DNA of 64,000 nt from Desulfobacteraceae bacterium 4572_130 (GCA_002084425.1 NBLN01000007.1:1-64000), one strand, 5' to 3'; positions 8,852 to 18,020 are shown, numbered from the stretch's first letter. Notes: generated from the letters alone by a model not told the origin. Numbers and translations: made by a program.

Positions 8852-9685
8852 ATGATAAAAAAACATAATAAAGCAAAAGCACATAAATTTGGAATGGTTA
8901 TTGATCTGGATAAGTGTACCGGATGTGGTTCCTGCATGGTTGCCTGCATGTCAGAAAATAATGTTCCATTTAAAGAAAATGAAACAAATAAAAAAGACAG
9001 TATTACTTGGATGCATGTTTATAGGCTGACAAATGGAAAATCTTTTCCTGATACTGAAATATGCTATATTCCAAGACCTTGTATGCATTGTGGTGGCAAA
9101 GGAGATCATGGACATTCACCATGTGTATCTGTTTGCCCTGCAACAGCAACAGATTATGATTATACTACAGGTATAGTAAGCCAGATATATACTAGATGTT
9201 TTGGTTGCAGATATTGCATGGCTGCATGTCCCTATCATGCAAGATATTTTAATTGGTGGGATCCAATATGGCCGAGTGGTATGGAAAAAACTTTAAGCCC
9301 TGATGTTTCTCCAAGAATGCGTGGTGTAGTTGAAAAGTGCAGTTTTTGTTTTCATAGATATCAAGCAGCAAAAGATACTGCCTATTTTGAAGAAAGAGAA
9401 GATATAACTGAAGATGAGTATCAGACAGCATGTGCTCAGGCATGTCCTGCAAATGCTATAGTGTTTGGTGATTTAAATAATTCAGAACATGAAGTTTATA
9501 AGCTTGTAAAACCTGATCCATATCATGGTGGACGACCAAAAGAACCTAAGGCTTTTCGTCTTCTTGAAAGGCTTGGAACTAATCCCAAAGTTTATTATAT
9601 TTCTGAGCGTGAATGGGTAAGAAAAGCTGGAGATAATTATGTTAAGGGTAAAGAGAAAGATCATAAAAAACATAATACAGAATAG
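8852..9685 (+). CDS. qrcC: QrcC, iron-sulfur subunit
   Basis: Electron-transfer subunit of the quinone reductase complex, related to the four-cluster iron-sulfur proteins of CISM enzymes. The 277-residue protein has four cysteine groups: CTGCGSCMVAC, CMHCGG...CVSVCP, CFGCRYCMAACPYHARYF and CSFCFHR...CAQACPANAI. No Tat signal is visible here, so export probably depends on QrcB. Start ATG at 8852 follows AAGAGG. It lies 130 bases after qrcB and 150 before qrcD on the same strand. Confidence 0.94.
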   Translation: MIKKHNKAKAHKFGMVIDLDKCTGCGSCMVACMSENNVPFKENETNKKDSITWMHVYRLTNGKSFPDTEICYIPRPCMHCGGKGDHGHSPCVSVCPATATDYDYTTGIVSQIYTRCFGCRYCMAACPYHARYFNWWDPIWPSGMEKTLSPDVSPRMRGVVEKCSFCFHRYQAAKDTAYFEEREDITEDEYQTACAQACPANAIVFGDLNNSEHEVYKLVKPDPYHGGRPKEPKAFRLLERLGTNPKVYYISEREWVRKAGDNYVKGKEKDHKKHNTE

Positions 9686-9835
9686 CTGGCATGGTCAGAC
9701 CAAAATTATTAATACACATGATCATAACAAATAATGAAACATTTATAAAAATTAAAAAAAGAATATAGTGTTTCATATAAAAAATATAAGGTAATAAATA
9801 ACAATATCCAGACTATAAGTTAGGAGTGAATTAAT

Positions 9836-11071
9836 ATGGATTCTGCATTAATACCAAAAGAAGCAAAACGTTGCTCATTTCCAGTGTTTGCTGTGGGAAT
9901 TGCAGTTGCAGGTGTTATAGTTCTTTGGGGCGTTTATGCCATGGGCTTATGCTGGTTAAAGGGACTTAACCAAACTAACATGAATGATTATTATGGATTT
10001 GCTTTGTGGATTTGGGCTGATCTTGCAGTAATTGCTATTGGCGGCGGTGCTTTTTTTACTGGTCTTTTAAAATATGTTTTTGGAATTGATGAATTAAAAA
10101 ATATAATAAATTTGGCGGTTGTTATAGGATTTGTTTGCTATAGTTCTGCTCTTTTAATTCTTGCTATTGATATTGGTCAGCCTTTAAGGGGATGGTTTAT
10201 ATTTTGGCATGCTAATGTTCATTCAATGTTAACAGAGGTTGCTTTTTGTCTTTCACTTTATTTTAGTGTTCTTATAATTGAGTTTATACCTTTAATTCTT
10301 GAAAATCGTAAATTAGATAAAATTCCTTTTTTTCATCATTTAAGTCATAATATGCATGGTGTAATGGCTGTTTTCGCTGCAACCGGGGCATTTCTCTCAT
10401 GCTTCCATCAAGGTTCTCTTGGTGGAGTTGCTGGAGTTCTTTATGGTCGTCCCTTTGCATTTAGAGAAGGACTTCTTGTGTGGCCCTGGACATTTTTTCT
10501 TTTTACATGGTCTGCTGCTGCTTATGGACCTTGTTTTACTTTAACTGTTCTTAAAATAGTTGAAAAGATTACAAAAAAGAAACTAGTTAAGGATAATGTT
10601 GTATATACTCTTGCAAAAATATCAGGTTGGATGATAACAACTTATCTTATTGCTAAAATCATTGATACAGTTTACTGGGCTTTAGTTACTGCACCATCTC
10701 TGGGCTTTAATTTTATGTCTTTTTATTCTAATAATAAATTTTATGGACTTTGGATACTTTTTGCGGAAATAGTTCTAGGGGGCATTATACCAGCTGCTAT
10801 TCTTATTAAAAAAGATTGGAGAGAAAATTCAAAACTTCTTATTCTTGCTATTGTTCTTGGCACATTAGGGGTGTGTATTAATAGATGGGTAATGGTACTT
10901 CAAGTTATGGCACCTCCTGTTATGACATTTGATACTTGGGCACTTTATTATCCAAGTTGGCAGGAAGTTGCAACAACTGTTCTTCCTGTTGCTTATGGAG
11001 TTATTTTAATTTCTTTGGCATATCGGTATTTGCCTGTATTTCCTCAGGAAAAGGAATTAAATGCAGAATAA
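9836..11071 (+). CDS. qrcD: QrcD, NrfD-like integral membrane subunit
   Basis: Membrane subunit of the quinone reductase complex and the likely site of menaquinone reduction. The 411-residue protein is almost entirely hydrophobic, with about ten membrane helices and the NrfD/PsrC-family pattern (FALWIWADLAVIAIGGGAFFTGLLKY, PLRGWFIFWHANVHSMLTEVAF, HNMHGVMAVFAATGAFLSC). It sits immediately after the iron-sulfur subunit gene, as in known qrc operons. A small membrane protein gene follows 92 bases downstream and is probably co-transcribed. Confidence 0.94.
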   Translation: MDSALIPKEAKRCSFPVFAVGIAVAGVIVLWGVYAMGLCWLKGLNQTNMNDYYGFALWIWADLAVIAIGGGAFFTGLLKYVFGIDELKNIINLAVVIGFVCYSSALLILAIDIGQPLRGWFIFWHANVHSMLTEVAFCLSLYFSVLIIEFIPLILENRKLDKIPFFHHLSHNMHGVMAVFAATGAFLSCFHQGSLGGVAGVLYGRPFAFREGLLVWPWTFFLFTWSAAAYGPCFTLTVLKIVEKITKKKLVKDNVVYTLAKISGWMITTYLIAKIIDTVYWALVTAPSLGFNFMSFYSNNKFYGLWILFAEIVLGGIIPAAILIKKDWRENSKLLILAIVLGTLGVCINRWVMVLQVMAPPVMTFDTWALYYPSWQEVATTVLPVAYGVILISLAYRYLPVFPQEKELNAE

Positions 11072-11163
11072 TTTTGATTGCATTATAAATTTAGTATTTA
11101 CTTTATTTATTAGTATTTTTTCATGAACAAGATTATTAATTTTTAAATAAAGGTGGAATAATT

Positions 11164-11298
11164 ATGTTTCCATTTTGTTTTGAATGGGTTTGGGATGCTG
11201 GACATTTACTTTTTTTTGGTGGGATGTGGTACACAATAATAATACTTGGGCTTGGCATGACCTACTGTATTTTTAAATCAATTACTCAACTTTGGTAG
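11164..11298 (+). CDS. 44-residue single-span membrane protein after qrcD
   Basis: A short ORF with a good Shine-Dalgarno sequence (AAAGGTGG about 8 bases before ATG 11164) and a stop TAG at 11296-11298. The product begins MFPFCFEWVWDAGHLLFFGG and continues as one hydrophobic helix (WYTIIILGLGMTY), ending KSITQLW. Tryptophans and aromatics at the membrane border and the operon position suggest a real small subunit or assembly factor of Qrc. Its codon use resembles the neighbours. I have a vague memory of similar short proteins beside NrfD-like genes in related bacteria but cannot verify it. Function unknown. Confidence 0.7.
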   Translation: MFPFCFEWVWDAGHLLFFGGMWYTIIILGLGMTYCIFKSITQLW

Positions 11299-11314
11299 GA
11301 TTTGTTTTTTTGTT

Positions 11315-11405
11315 TTATATGAAAGAATTTATAAATGCTTAATATTCTTTCATTTTTTGTTGTAAGATAAACCAAGATCCAAAAATTAAATCTGCCTTAT
11401 GGCAG
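11315..11405. repeat. Dispersed about 90-bp intergenic element (TCTGCC end)
   Basis: A member of a repeat family with an outer sequence like AAAGAATTTATAA, a middle containing AATATTCTTTCA and a terminal TCTGCCTTATGGCAG, which is itself a small palindrome. Similar copies lie at about 40570-40662, 42425-42513 and 53865-53960; inverted fragments lie at about 47163-47205 and 25253-25360. All are intergenic. Confidence 0.6.
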
Positions 11406-11439
11406 TGTATTATTTAAAATTTTGTTAAGCTTTATATAA

Positions 11440-11484
11440 AAAACCTAGTATTTTTTAGATTTTAATAAAAAAATACTAGGTTTT
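11440..11484. terminator. Bidirectional rho-independent terminator
   Basis: Perfect 17-bp inverted repeat: arm 11440-11456 (AAAACCTAGTATTTTTT) and arm 11468-11484, loop of 11 bases. It is flanked by A- and T-rich runs in both directions and lies between the convergent qrc operon and the minus-strand gene at 11527-11964, so it can end transcription from both sides. Confidence 0.8.
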
Positions 11485-11526
11485 ATTTTATTGGGCTTTA
11501 TTTTTTTGGGTTTGGCGTTTTTGTTA

Positions 11527-11964
11527 TTAATTAGTATTTATCCAATATTGTGTCCAAAGACACCTTTCATTGTAAGGATTTTCTGCAAGTTCAATTAAAA
11601 AGACAGGAGCATTTTCTTTTTTAGCTAGAAAATATAATACTTTTTCATTTTCTAAAATTTTTTTTATTCCAATTGTTACAAAAAGAGTTTGAGATTTTTG
11701 TGATATAATTTCAAAACATTTAGCAGCACCTGTAATAATTTTTATATTACCTTCGTTTCTTATGTCATGCATGTTTATTATATCTATTTTATGGATTTTT
11801 CCTTTAAAGTAATAATTTTCAGCATTTGTACGCGTAAGCTCACATTCAATAAAATTCTTAAAACTCATTTTAGTTTTTTGATATTCCAATTCATTACAAA
11901 ACAAAGTATTAACAGGCATGATAAATAAAATTATTGTAATAATAAATATTTTTTTCCTATTCAT
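11527..11964 (-). CDS. Uncharacterised secreted protein
   Basis: 145 residues with a clear N-terminal signal peptide (basic MNRKK, then hydrophobic IFIITIILFIMPVNTLFC) and probable cleavage near residue 23. The mature part is small, mixed alpha/beta in appearance (KIHKIDIINMHDIRNEGNIKIITGAAKCF, VTIGIKKILENEKVLYFLAKK) and has three scattered cysteines. No family is recognised. The gene lies 85 bases downstream of the secreted receiver-domain protein on the same strand and is probably co-transcribed with it, so both may act together in the periplasm or envelope. Confidence 0.6.
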   Translation of the reverse strand: MNRKKIFIITIILFIMPVNTLFCNELEYQKTKMSFKNFIECELTRTNAENYYFKGKIHKIDIINMHDIRNEGNIKIITGAAKCFEIISQKSQTLFVTIGIKKILENEKVLYFLAKKENAPVFLIELAENPYNERCLWTQYWINTN

Positions 11965-12049
11965 GATTTAATACCCTTTTTTTTAATAAAAATAGTTTAT
12001 TCTAATTTTTTTATTTGTTTAATATTTTTTTTCATTAAAGTTGATTTTT

Positions 12050-12826
12050 TTATGATTGCGTTAATAAAGTTATGATTGTTTTTGGTAATTCTCTCATAAT
12101 AACAGATTTTATTACTATATTATCTAAATTAGCAAAAGTATGTAATATATTATCTTTGATTTTATTATTATATCCTGTTCCAATTATTATGGGTATATTA
12201 ATATTTGCTGCAATAAGATTTTTAACTAATCCTAATGCACTCATTTCTGGAACTATATTATCTGTTATTATCATGGAAAATTTTTCAGGTTCTGTTTTTA
12301 ATATTTTTAATGCTTCAGAGGCTTTTCCTGATAATGTTACACTATAACCCAAATTTTTTACTACCATTGCAATAAGTTCTCTTTTTTCTGGATTATGCTC
12401 CACAATAAGAATATATTTTTTGTTATTAGATGCTGGCATTGTGCCATAATTTGATTTATTATTTTTATTCCATTTTTCTTTATTAGCAGCATGCACTGAA
12501 TTTACATTAATTTTATAGGCTTTTGAATCTTTAAAATAATCATCATCTTTATCAGGTACATTAACAACAATTTTTTTATTGTTTGCAATATGTTCTCTTA
12601 ACCAAGTCCTGTATTCATTGTCATTACCTGTAAGAATTAAAAGTTTTGGCCCAGTTATGGAATTTACTTGAAGACAATGATATATTTTCATTTGTTTGCC
12701 AAAATTTGCACTTCTTTCTTTGTAAACTTCACTAACAAAGTCAAACAGATAGTCTTGTGTATTTCCTTTACCAGGAATTAAAATCAAACAAATAAGAGTG
12801 AAAATTGTAATAAAATTCATTATCAT
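12050..12826 (-). CDS. Receiver-domain protein with N-terminal signal peptide
   Basis: 258 residues in two parts. The N-terminus is a hydrophobic signal or anchor (MNFITIFTLICLILIPG) followed by about 100 residues of unknown fold. The C-terminal 115 residues are a response-regulator receiver domain: KYILIVEHNPEKRELIA, the phospho-acceptor region SMIITDNIVPEMSA, the conserved Thr in IIIGTGY, and the Lys in IVIKSVI. One residue of the usual acidic pair is replaced by His (VEHN). Receiver domains normally work in the cytoplasm, so a secretion signal is odd. The hydrophobic segment might instead be an uncleaved anchor with an unusual topology. No sensor kinase is nearby. Confidence 0.7.
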   Translation of the reverse strand: MIMNFITIFTLICLILIPGKGNTQDYLFDFVSEVYKERSANFGKQMKIYHCLQVNSITGPKLLILTGNDNEYRTWLREHIANNKKIVVNVPDKDDDYFKDSKAYKINVNSVHAANKEKWNKNNKSNYGTMPASNNKKYILIVEHNPEKRELIAMVVKNLGYSVTLSGKASEALKILKTEPEKFSMIITDNIVPEMSALGLVKNLIAANINIPIIIGTGYNNKIKDNILHTFANLDNIVIKSVIMRELPKTIITLLTQS

Positions 12827-13158
12827 TTTTATTTTACCTAGGTTGTGTCAACTTATAATTAAAATAAATACTATAATATAGTGAGACCTTTGCACAATTA
12901 AATTTTTATCAAAAAACAGCTTAGAGTTAATTTTAATATTTTTTTGTACTTAAAACAAAACAATATACTAATATATTTGTATTTTTTTTAATATCGACAA
13001 ATATTTTTAATAACTTAAAGATTTATAGAGTAACTAGCATAAAGCAGATTGGGTCTTTGATTTTCATAGTCATAAAATATAAGGATATTTTTAAAGATTT
13101 TTTTTGCCAGATACCTGATTATTATATAATCAGGTTAATAAATTAATGGAGTAAATTA
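12827..13158. other. Divergent intergenic region with repeat-end fragment
   Basis: About 330 bases without a gene between the receiver-domain gene (minus) and the aconitase-family gene (plus). It contains GACCTTTGCACAATT at 12885-12899, matching the terminal repeat of the 89-bp element at 45225-45313, without an obvious partner end nearby. Promoters for both flanking genes must lie here but none stands out. Confidence 0.45.
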
Positions 13159-14409
13159 ATGGGACAAACACTAGTAGAAAAAATAATAAGTTCTCATGCT
13201 GAGCATGATGTAAAAGCAGGTGAAATTACAATTGCAAAGGTTGATGTATGTATTACTCAAGATGGAACAGGTCCCCTTGCTGTAAGGCAATTGCAAAAAA
13301 TAGGGCTTGAAAAAGCATATAATCCTAAAAAAACTATATTATATCTTGATCATGCAGCTCCCAGTCCAAGAAAAGAATTATCTAATGATCATATGTTATT
13401 AAGAAATTTTGCAAATAAAGTTGGTGCGCATTTAAGTGATATAGGTGAAGGAGTCTGCCATCAAATTACAGTGGAAAAATATTTAAATCCAGGAGAAATT
13501 CATATTGGTGCTGATTCTCATACATGTACTGGTGGAGCTCTTGGCGCCTTTGCTACAGGAATGGGTTCAACTGATGTTGCTATTGGAATTGCTCTTGGTA
13601 AAACATGGTTAAGGGTTCCTGAAACATTTAAAATAAATATAACAGGCAGTTTTCTAAAGGGTGTATATGCAAAAGATCTTATTCTTTATTTAATTGGATT
13701 AATTGGAGCTGATGGAGCAACCTATAAATCTCTTGAATTTTGTGGTCCTACAGTGAATTCTATGGAAATGACAGATAGAATGACTCTTTCTAATATGGCA
13801 GTTGAAGCTGGAGCAAAATGCGGTATATTCCCCTCAGACAAAATCACAAAAAAATATTTAGAATCTGTAAAACGAGGTGATAAATGGATGCCTCTTCAAC
13901 CTGATAATGATGCTTTATATGAAAGAGTTATAAATATTGATGCATCAAAACTTGAACCAATGATTTCTCATCCTCATACAGTTGATAATACAAAAACAGT
14001 ATCTCAAAGCATAGGGATTAAAATTGACCAGGTATTTATTGGTACCTGCACAAATGGACGACTTAAAGATTTACGCATTGCAGCAGAAATACTGAAAAAT
14101 AAAAAAGTTCATGCTAAAACAAGGCTTCTTATAACTCCTGCATCAAGACAGATTTTTCTTGATGCTGTAAAACAAGGTATTATTGAAACACTGCTTAAAG
14201 CAGGAGGCACAATAAATTCTCCGGGCTGTGGTGCTTGTGTTGGTGTTCATCAGGGAATTCTTGGTGATGGAGAAAATTGTCTTGCTACACAAAATAGAAA
14301 TTTTAAGGGACGCCTTGGAAATGTAAATGGAAATATTTATTTAAGCTCTCCAGCAACTGCTGCAATTACTGCCATTAAAGGTAAAATATCAGATCCAAGA
14401 AAATTATAA
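13159..14409 (+). CDS. Aconitase-family hydro-lyase, large subunit
   Basis: Large subunit of a two-subunit [4Fe-4S] hydro-lyase of the isopropylmalate isomerase/homoaconitase/aconitase family. The 416-residue protein keeps the three cluster cysteines (FIGTCTNGR, and both Cys in SPGCGACVGVH), HIGADSHTCTGGALGAFATGMGSTD, and MEMTDRMTLSNMAVEAGA. It resembles the archaeal/deltaproteobacterial LeuC-HacA branch. The matching small subunit and isocitrate dehydrogenase follow directly, so an aconitase role (citrate to isocitrate) in the TCA cycle is plausible. A leucine-pathway role cannot be excluded, but no leuA or leuB homologue is adjacent. Start ATG has GGAG upstream. Confidence 0.85.
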   Translation: MGQTLVEKIISSHAEHDVKAGEITIAKVDVCITQDGTGPLAVRQLQKIGLEKAYNPKKTILYLDHAAPSPRKELSNDHMLLRNFANKVGAHLSDIGEGVCHQITVEKYLNPGEIHIGADSHTCTGGALGAFATGMGSTDVAIGIALGKTWLRVPETFKINITGSFLKGVYAKDLILYLIGLIGADGATYKSLEFCGPTVNSMEMTDRMTLSNMAVEAGAKCGIFPSDKITKKYLESVKRGDKWMPLQPDNDALYERVINIDASKLEPMISHPHTVDNTKTVSQSIGIKIDQVFIGTCTNGRLKDLRIAAEILKNKKVHAKTRLLITPASRQIFLDAVKQGIIETLLKAGGTINSPGCGACVGVHQGILGDGENCLATQNRNFKGRLGNVNGNIYLSSPATAAITAIKGKISDPRKL

Positions 14410-14611
14410 ATTATATGATTATAAAAATCTTTAATAGTGTTTAGTTTTCTTATTTTCATGGCTTTAGCATAGACATGCAGATACACACGCTCCAGTATCA
14501 AATTTTACTATGAATTTTTTTTTAAAATTATTTGTTGTTACAACACACTATTAATTTTTATGATGGTATTAAAATTTAATAAAATAAAAATATTAGAATT
14601 TTAAAATATAT

Positions 14612-15133
14612 ATGAAAGGAAATTTTATAATGATTTTAAAAGGTAAAGCATGGGTTTTTGGAGATAATATTAGTACAGATCATATTGCACCTGGCAGATT
14701 ATTTCATTTAAGATCTAATCTTCCTGAATTAACAAAACATGTGCTGGAAGATGCAGATCCTGATTTTGCATCAAATATGAGTGTAAATGATTTTGTTGTT
14801 GGTGGAAATAATTTTGGTCTTGGATCAAGCAGAGAGCATGCCCCAACTATTATTAAACTTGCAGGAGTTTCTGCTGTTTTAGCTAAAACTTTTGCAAGAA
14901 TATTTTTTAGGAATGCAATTAATGTAGGTCTTCCTGTTCTTATATGTGATACAGATAAAATTTCTCAACATCATGAACTTCAAACAGATCTTTCAACAGG
15001 AATAATTAAAAATTTATCAACAGATCAGGATATAACTTTTACACCCCTTCCAGATATTATGATTCAAATTCTCAATGACAAAGGTCTTGCCTCACATATA
15101 CAAAAATATGGTGATTTTAATTTAGGTATTTAA
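14612..15133 (+). CDS. Aconitase-family hydro-lyase, small (swivel) subunit
   Basis: Swivel-domain partner of the upstream large subunit; it closes over the active site and sets substrate specificity. Family features are DNISTDHIAPGR near the N-terminus, GGNNFGLGSSREHAP and FARIFFRNAINVGLP. The specificity loop reads RLFHLRSNLPE, not the YLRT-type or YLV-type loops remembered for homoaconitase and isopropylmalate isomerase, so the substrate cannot be assigned by analogy. The listed frame begins at an ATG at 14612, but a second ATG at 14630 after GGAAATTT (MILKGKAWVFGDN) matches the family N-terminus better. The large subunit lies 200 bases upstream and icd about 60 bases downstream. Confidence 0.87.
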   Translation: MKGNFIMILKGKAWVFGDNISTDHIAPGRLFHLRSNLPELTKHVLEDADPDFASNMSVNDFVVGGNNFGLGSSREHAPTIIKLAGVSAVLAKTFARIFFRNAINVGLPVLICDTDKISQHHELQTDLSTGIIKNLSTDQDITFTPLPDIMIQILNDKGLASHIQKYGDFNLGI

Positions 15134-15192
15134 AAAAAATATTATAAAAGTTTTCCAGAATATTTGAAATATTACATAAAAAAGGAATAAAA

Positions 15193-16455
15193 ATGGGAAT
15201 ATTTAAATATGAAAAAATAACTTGTCCAGCAATTGGAACAAAAATAACACTAGAAAATGAAAAAATTAATGTGCCCAATAATCCTATTATTCCATTTATA
15301 ACCGGAGATGGAATTGGAATTGACATAACTCCTGCAATGAAAGATGTAATTAATGCCTGTGTTGCCAAGGCATATAATGGTGAGAAAAAAATACAATGGT
15401 TTGAAATTTTTGCAGGAGAAAAAGCAGCAGAAAAATATAATGGAGATTTTTTACCAAAAGATACTCTTAATGCCATTCAAGAATTTGTTGTTTCAATAAA
15501 AGGTCCCCTTGCAACTCCTATTGGCGGGGGTATGAGAAGTCTTAATGTTGCAATAAGGCAGATAATGAATCTTTATGCCTGCATACGACCTGTAAGATAT
15601 TTTGATTTTGTAAATTCACCTTTAAAAAATCCTGAAGCTGTTAATATGGTGATTTTCCGGGAAAATACAGAAGATGTTTATGCAGGACATGAATGGGCTG
15701 GAAATTCCACCCAAGCAAAAAAAATAATTGAATTTTTGGCAAAGGAATTTAATACAAAAATAAGACCAGATTCAGGAATTGGTATTAAACCTATTTCTGA
15801 AAAAGCAAGTAAAAATCTTATAAGAAAAGCAATACAATTTGCTATTGAGCAAAACAGACAAAGCATAACTCTTGTGCATAAAGGCAATATTATGAAATTT
15901 ACAGAAGGTGCTTTTAAAACATGGGGATATGAACTTGCTGAAAATGAATTTAGCAAATATTTAATTACAGAAGATGATGTTTGGGAAAAATATAATGGTG
16001 AGCAACCAAAGGACAAAATTGTAATTAAGGATCGCATTGCAGATAATATGTTACAGCAGATTTTAACTAAACCAGAAGAATATGATGTTATTGCAACCAT
16101 GAATTTAAATGGTGATTATTTAAGTGATGCCTTGGCAGCTCAGGTTGGTGGGCTTGGAATGGCACCTGGTGCAAATATTGGTGATTTTACAGCTGTGTTT
16201 GAGGCAACCCATGGAACAGCTCCAAAATATGCAGGAAAAGACATGGTAAATCCGGGCTCATTAATTTTATCAGGTGTAATGATGCTGGAATATATGAATT
16301 GGGAAAAAGCTTCTAAACTTGTTATAAATGCTTTAGAAAAAACAATTGTCCAAGGTACTGTAACTTATGACCTTGCACGAAACAGAGATAATGCTATAAA
16401 GCTTAGTACTTCTGATTATGCCAAGGCAATAATTAAAAATATGGAAGTAATTTGA
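15193..16455 (+). CDS. icd: NADP-type isocitrate dehydrogenase
   Basis: Oxidative decarboxylation of isocitrate to 2-oxoglutarate in the TCA cycle, cytoplasmic. The 420-residue protein follows Escherichia coli Icd closely: [16 protein letters not shown], the phosphorylatable-serine region [13 protein letters not shown], the substrate arginines in [24 protein letters not shown], the catalytic Lys/Tyr areas [33 protein letters not shown] and [13 protein letters not shown]. Its place directly behind an aconitase-family pair suggests a TCA module of a sulfate reducer that oxidises acetyl-CoA completely or makes glutamate precursors. Start ATG after AAAGGA. Confidence 0.96.
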   Translation: MGIFKYEKITCPAIGTKITLENEKINVPNNPIIPFITGDGIGIDITPAMKDVINACVAKAYNGEKKIQWFEIFAGEKAAEKYNGDFLPKDTLNAIQEFVVSIKGPLATPIGGGMRSLNVAIRQIMNLYACIRPVRYFDFVNSPLKNPEAVNMVIFRENTEDVYAGHEWAGNSTQAKKIIEFLAKEFNTKIRPDSGIGIKPISEKASKNLIRKAIQFAIEQNRQSITLVHKGNIMKFTEGAFKTWGYELAENEFSKYLITEDDVWEKYNGEQPKDKIVIKDRIADNMLQQILTKPEEYDVIATMNLNGDYLSDALAAQVGGLGMAPGANIGDFTAVFEATHGTAPKYAGKDMVNPGSLILSGVMMLEYMNWEKASKLVINALEKTIVQGTVTYDLARNRDNAIKLSTSDYAKAIIKNMEVI

Positions 16456-16513
16456 AATATCAAGAATATTTACTGTGAATACTGGATAATGATTTTTAAT
16501 ATGGGAGTTTAGC

Positions 16514-17332
16514 ATGAATCATAAGGATGGTGATATAGATATATTATACAAATACCGAGATTTAGATGAGAAAGATGAGGAAAAAATGCAATATGTTGAA
16601 CGAATTTTTTCACATAATGAACTATATTTTTCAAATATACTAGACTTTAATGATCCTTTTGATTGTAAACCTCATTTTTCATCAGAATCAACTGATAAAG
16701 AATTTAAGGATTATCTATTTTCAAAATATCATTATTTAAAATCGAATATTACTCGTCAACAAAAGCGTGCAGAAATTAGAACATTAATGAAAGATAAACA
16801 GCTAAAGGAAAATATGGCACGCAAGTTGGAAGATGACTATCAAATAAGAATCAGCAAAAAAATTGGAGTTTTATGTTTATCAGCAATATCAGATAATATT
16901 TTAATGTGGTCTCATTATGCTGGATCACATTCTGGAATATGTATAGAATTTGAGGCAACATCCTATACCGAGTTTTTTGGTTTAGCTGATAAAGTTGATT
17001 ATGAAAAAGATTATCCTGTAGTTAATATCATTAAAGATGCTGGATATAATATGGCTAAGAAAGTTTTATTGACAAAATCAAAAGATTGGAAATATGAGAA
17101 AGAATGGAGGATTATTAATAAAGATGCTCCTCCTGGCAGCTATAAATTTCCATCAGGTTTTTTAAAGGGAGTTATTTTGGGTGCTAAAATAGGGAAAAAC
17201 AAGGAAAAAGTTTTGTCTTGGGTAAAAAAATCTAAACATCCTATTAAAGTTTACCAAGCTAAATTAAAAAAGTATGAATACGGTCTTGATATTAAACTAT
17301 ATAATGAATTTAATCATCAAGCTAAAAATTAA
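16514..17332 (+). CDS. DUF2971-family protein
   Basis: 272 residues with the DUF2971 signature: an early LYKYRDLDE, LYFSNILDFNDPFDC and the diagnostic ILMWSHYAGSHSGICIEFE, followed by DKVDYEKDYP and WKYEKEWRII. The molecular function of the family is not established as far as I know; members are frequent in accessory and phage- or defence-rich DNA. It lies just before a HigBA toxin-antitoxin pair on the same strand, so this is a small accessory patch between icd and lepB. Start ATG follows GGGAG. Confidence 0.85.
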   Translation: MNHKDGDIDILYKYRDLDEKDEEKMQYVERIFSHNELYFSNILDFNDPFDCKPHFSSESTDKEFKDYLFSKYHYLKSNITRQQKRAEIRTLMKDKQLKENMARKLEDDYQIRISKKIGVLCLSAISDNILMWSHYAGSHSGICIEFEATSYTEFFGLADKVDYEKDYPVVNIIKDAGYNMAKKVLLTKSKDWKYEKEWRIINKDAPPGSYKFPSGFLKGVILGAKIGKNKEKVLSWVKKSKHPIKVYQAKLKKYEYGLDIKLYNEFNHQAKN

Positions 17333-17368
17333 TTTGAAATAACACGACATCCGTGCTATTGTGTGTTT

Positions 17369-17662
17369 ATGATACATTCATTTAAAAATAAAGCTACAAA
17401 GGATATTTTTAATGGTAAGTCAACCAAAGGAGCAAGGAAAATTTGTCCGGAAAATCTTTGGAAAATTGCATATAGAAAACTTGATCAATTGGATTCTGTT
17501 ATAATGCTTGATGAACTTCAAGTTCCTACTGGAAATAGATTAGAAATGCTGGCAGCAGATAGAAAAGGGCAATACAGCATTAGAATAAATAATCAATATC
17601 GTATTTGTTTTATATGGACAAAAAATGGTTCAATTGATGTTGAAATAACAGATTATCATTAA
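17369..17662 (+). CDS. higB: HigB-like toxin (RelE/ParE superfamily)
   Basis: Plasmid-maintenance killer protein; HigB toxins are ribosome-dependent mRNA interferases. The 97-residue protein has the family pattern MIHSFKNKATKDIF, RKLDQLDSVIMLDELQVPTGNRLEML, QYSIRINNQYRICFIW and VEITDYH at the C-terminus, including the arginines of the RelE-fold active face. The ATG at 17369 is preferred over an upstream GTG at 17363 because MIHSF matches the family start. The antitoxin gene follows 28 bases later, the toxin-first order normal for higBA. Confidence 0.93.
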   Translation: MIHSFKNKATKDIFNGKSTKGARKICPENLWKIAYRKLDQLDSVIMLDELQVPTGNRLEMLAADRKGQYSIRINNQYRICFIWTKNGSIDVEITDYH

Positions 17663-17690
17663 TATTTAAAATTATAAGGGGTTGTATAAA

Positions 17691-18020
17691 ATGATACAGA
17701 TACCCAGCCATAGAATACCGACCCATCCTGGTGAAATGCTGTTACAGGAATTTTTAAAACCAATGGGCATAACCCAGAAAGCCTTGGCTAATGCTATTAA
17801 TGTTCCCTATCAAAGGATAAATGAAATAGTTAATGAAAAGCGTGGTATTACTCCAAGCACGGCATTAAGACTTGCAAAGTTTTTTAAAGTTTCTCCAGAT
17901 TTTTGGATGAATATTCAGTTAAGAAGGGACCTTTATTTTGCAAAAAAATCTGAATCAAATGTATTAAGCAATATTAATTCACTAACTATAGATCATCTTG
18001 TCAAAACTTCTAGCTGTTAA
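17691..18020 (+). CDS. higA: HigA-like antitoxin (XRE family)
   Basis: DNA-binding antitoxin for the adjacent HigB; it neutralises the toxin and represses the shared promoter. About 109 residues from the ATG at 17691 (after AAGGGG), with the HigA N-terminus HPGEMLLQEFLKPMG, the helix-turn-helix TQKALANAINVPYQRINEIVNEKRGITPSTALRLAKFF and the tail SPDFWMNIQLRRDLYFA. A TTG at 17682 is an alternative start. The operator should lie between the DUF2971 gene and higB (17333-17368). Confidence 0.94.
   Translation: MIQIPSHRIPTHPGEMLLQEFLKPMGITQKALANAINVPYQRINEIVNEKRGITPSTALRLAKFFKVSPDFWMNIQLRRDLYFAKKSESNVLSNINSLTIDHLVKTSSC

Noticed and set aside
16514-18020. Integrated plasmid or prophage remnant
   Set aside because: DUF2971 and higBA are accessory genes, but no integrase, attachment repeats or composition change is visible around them.
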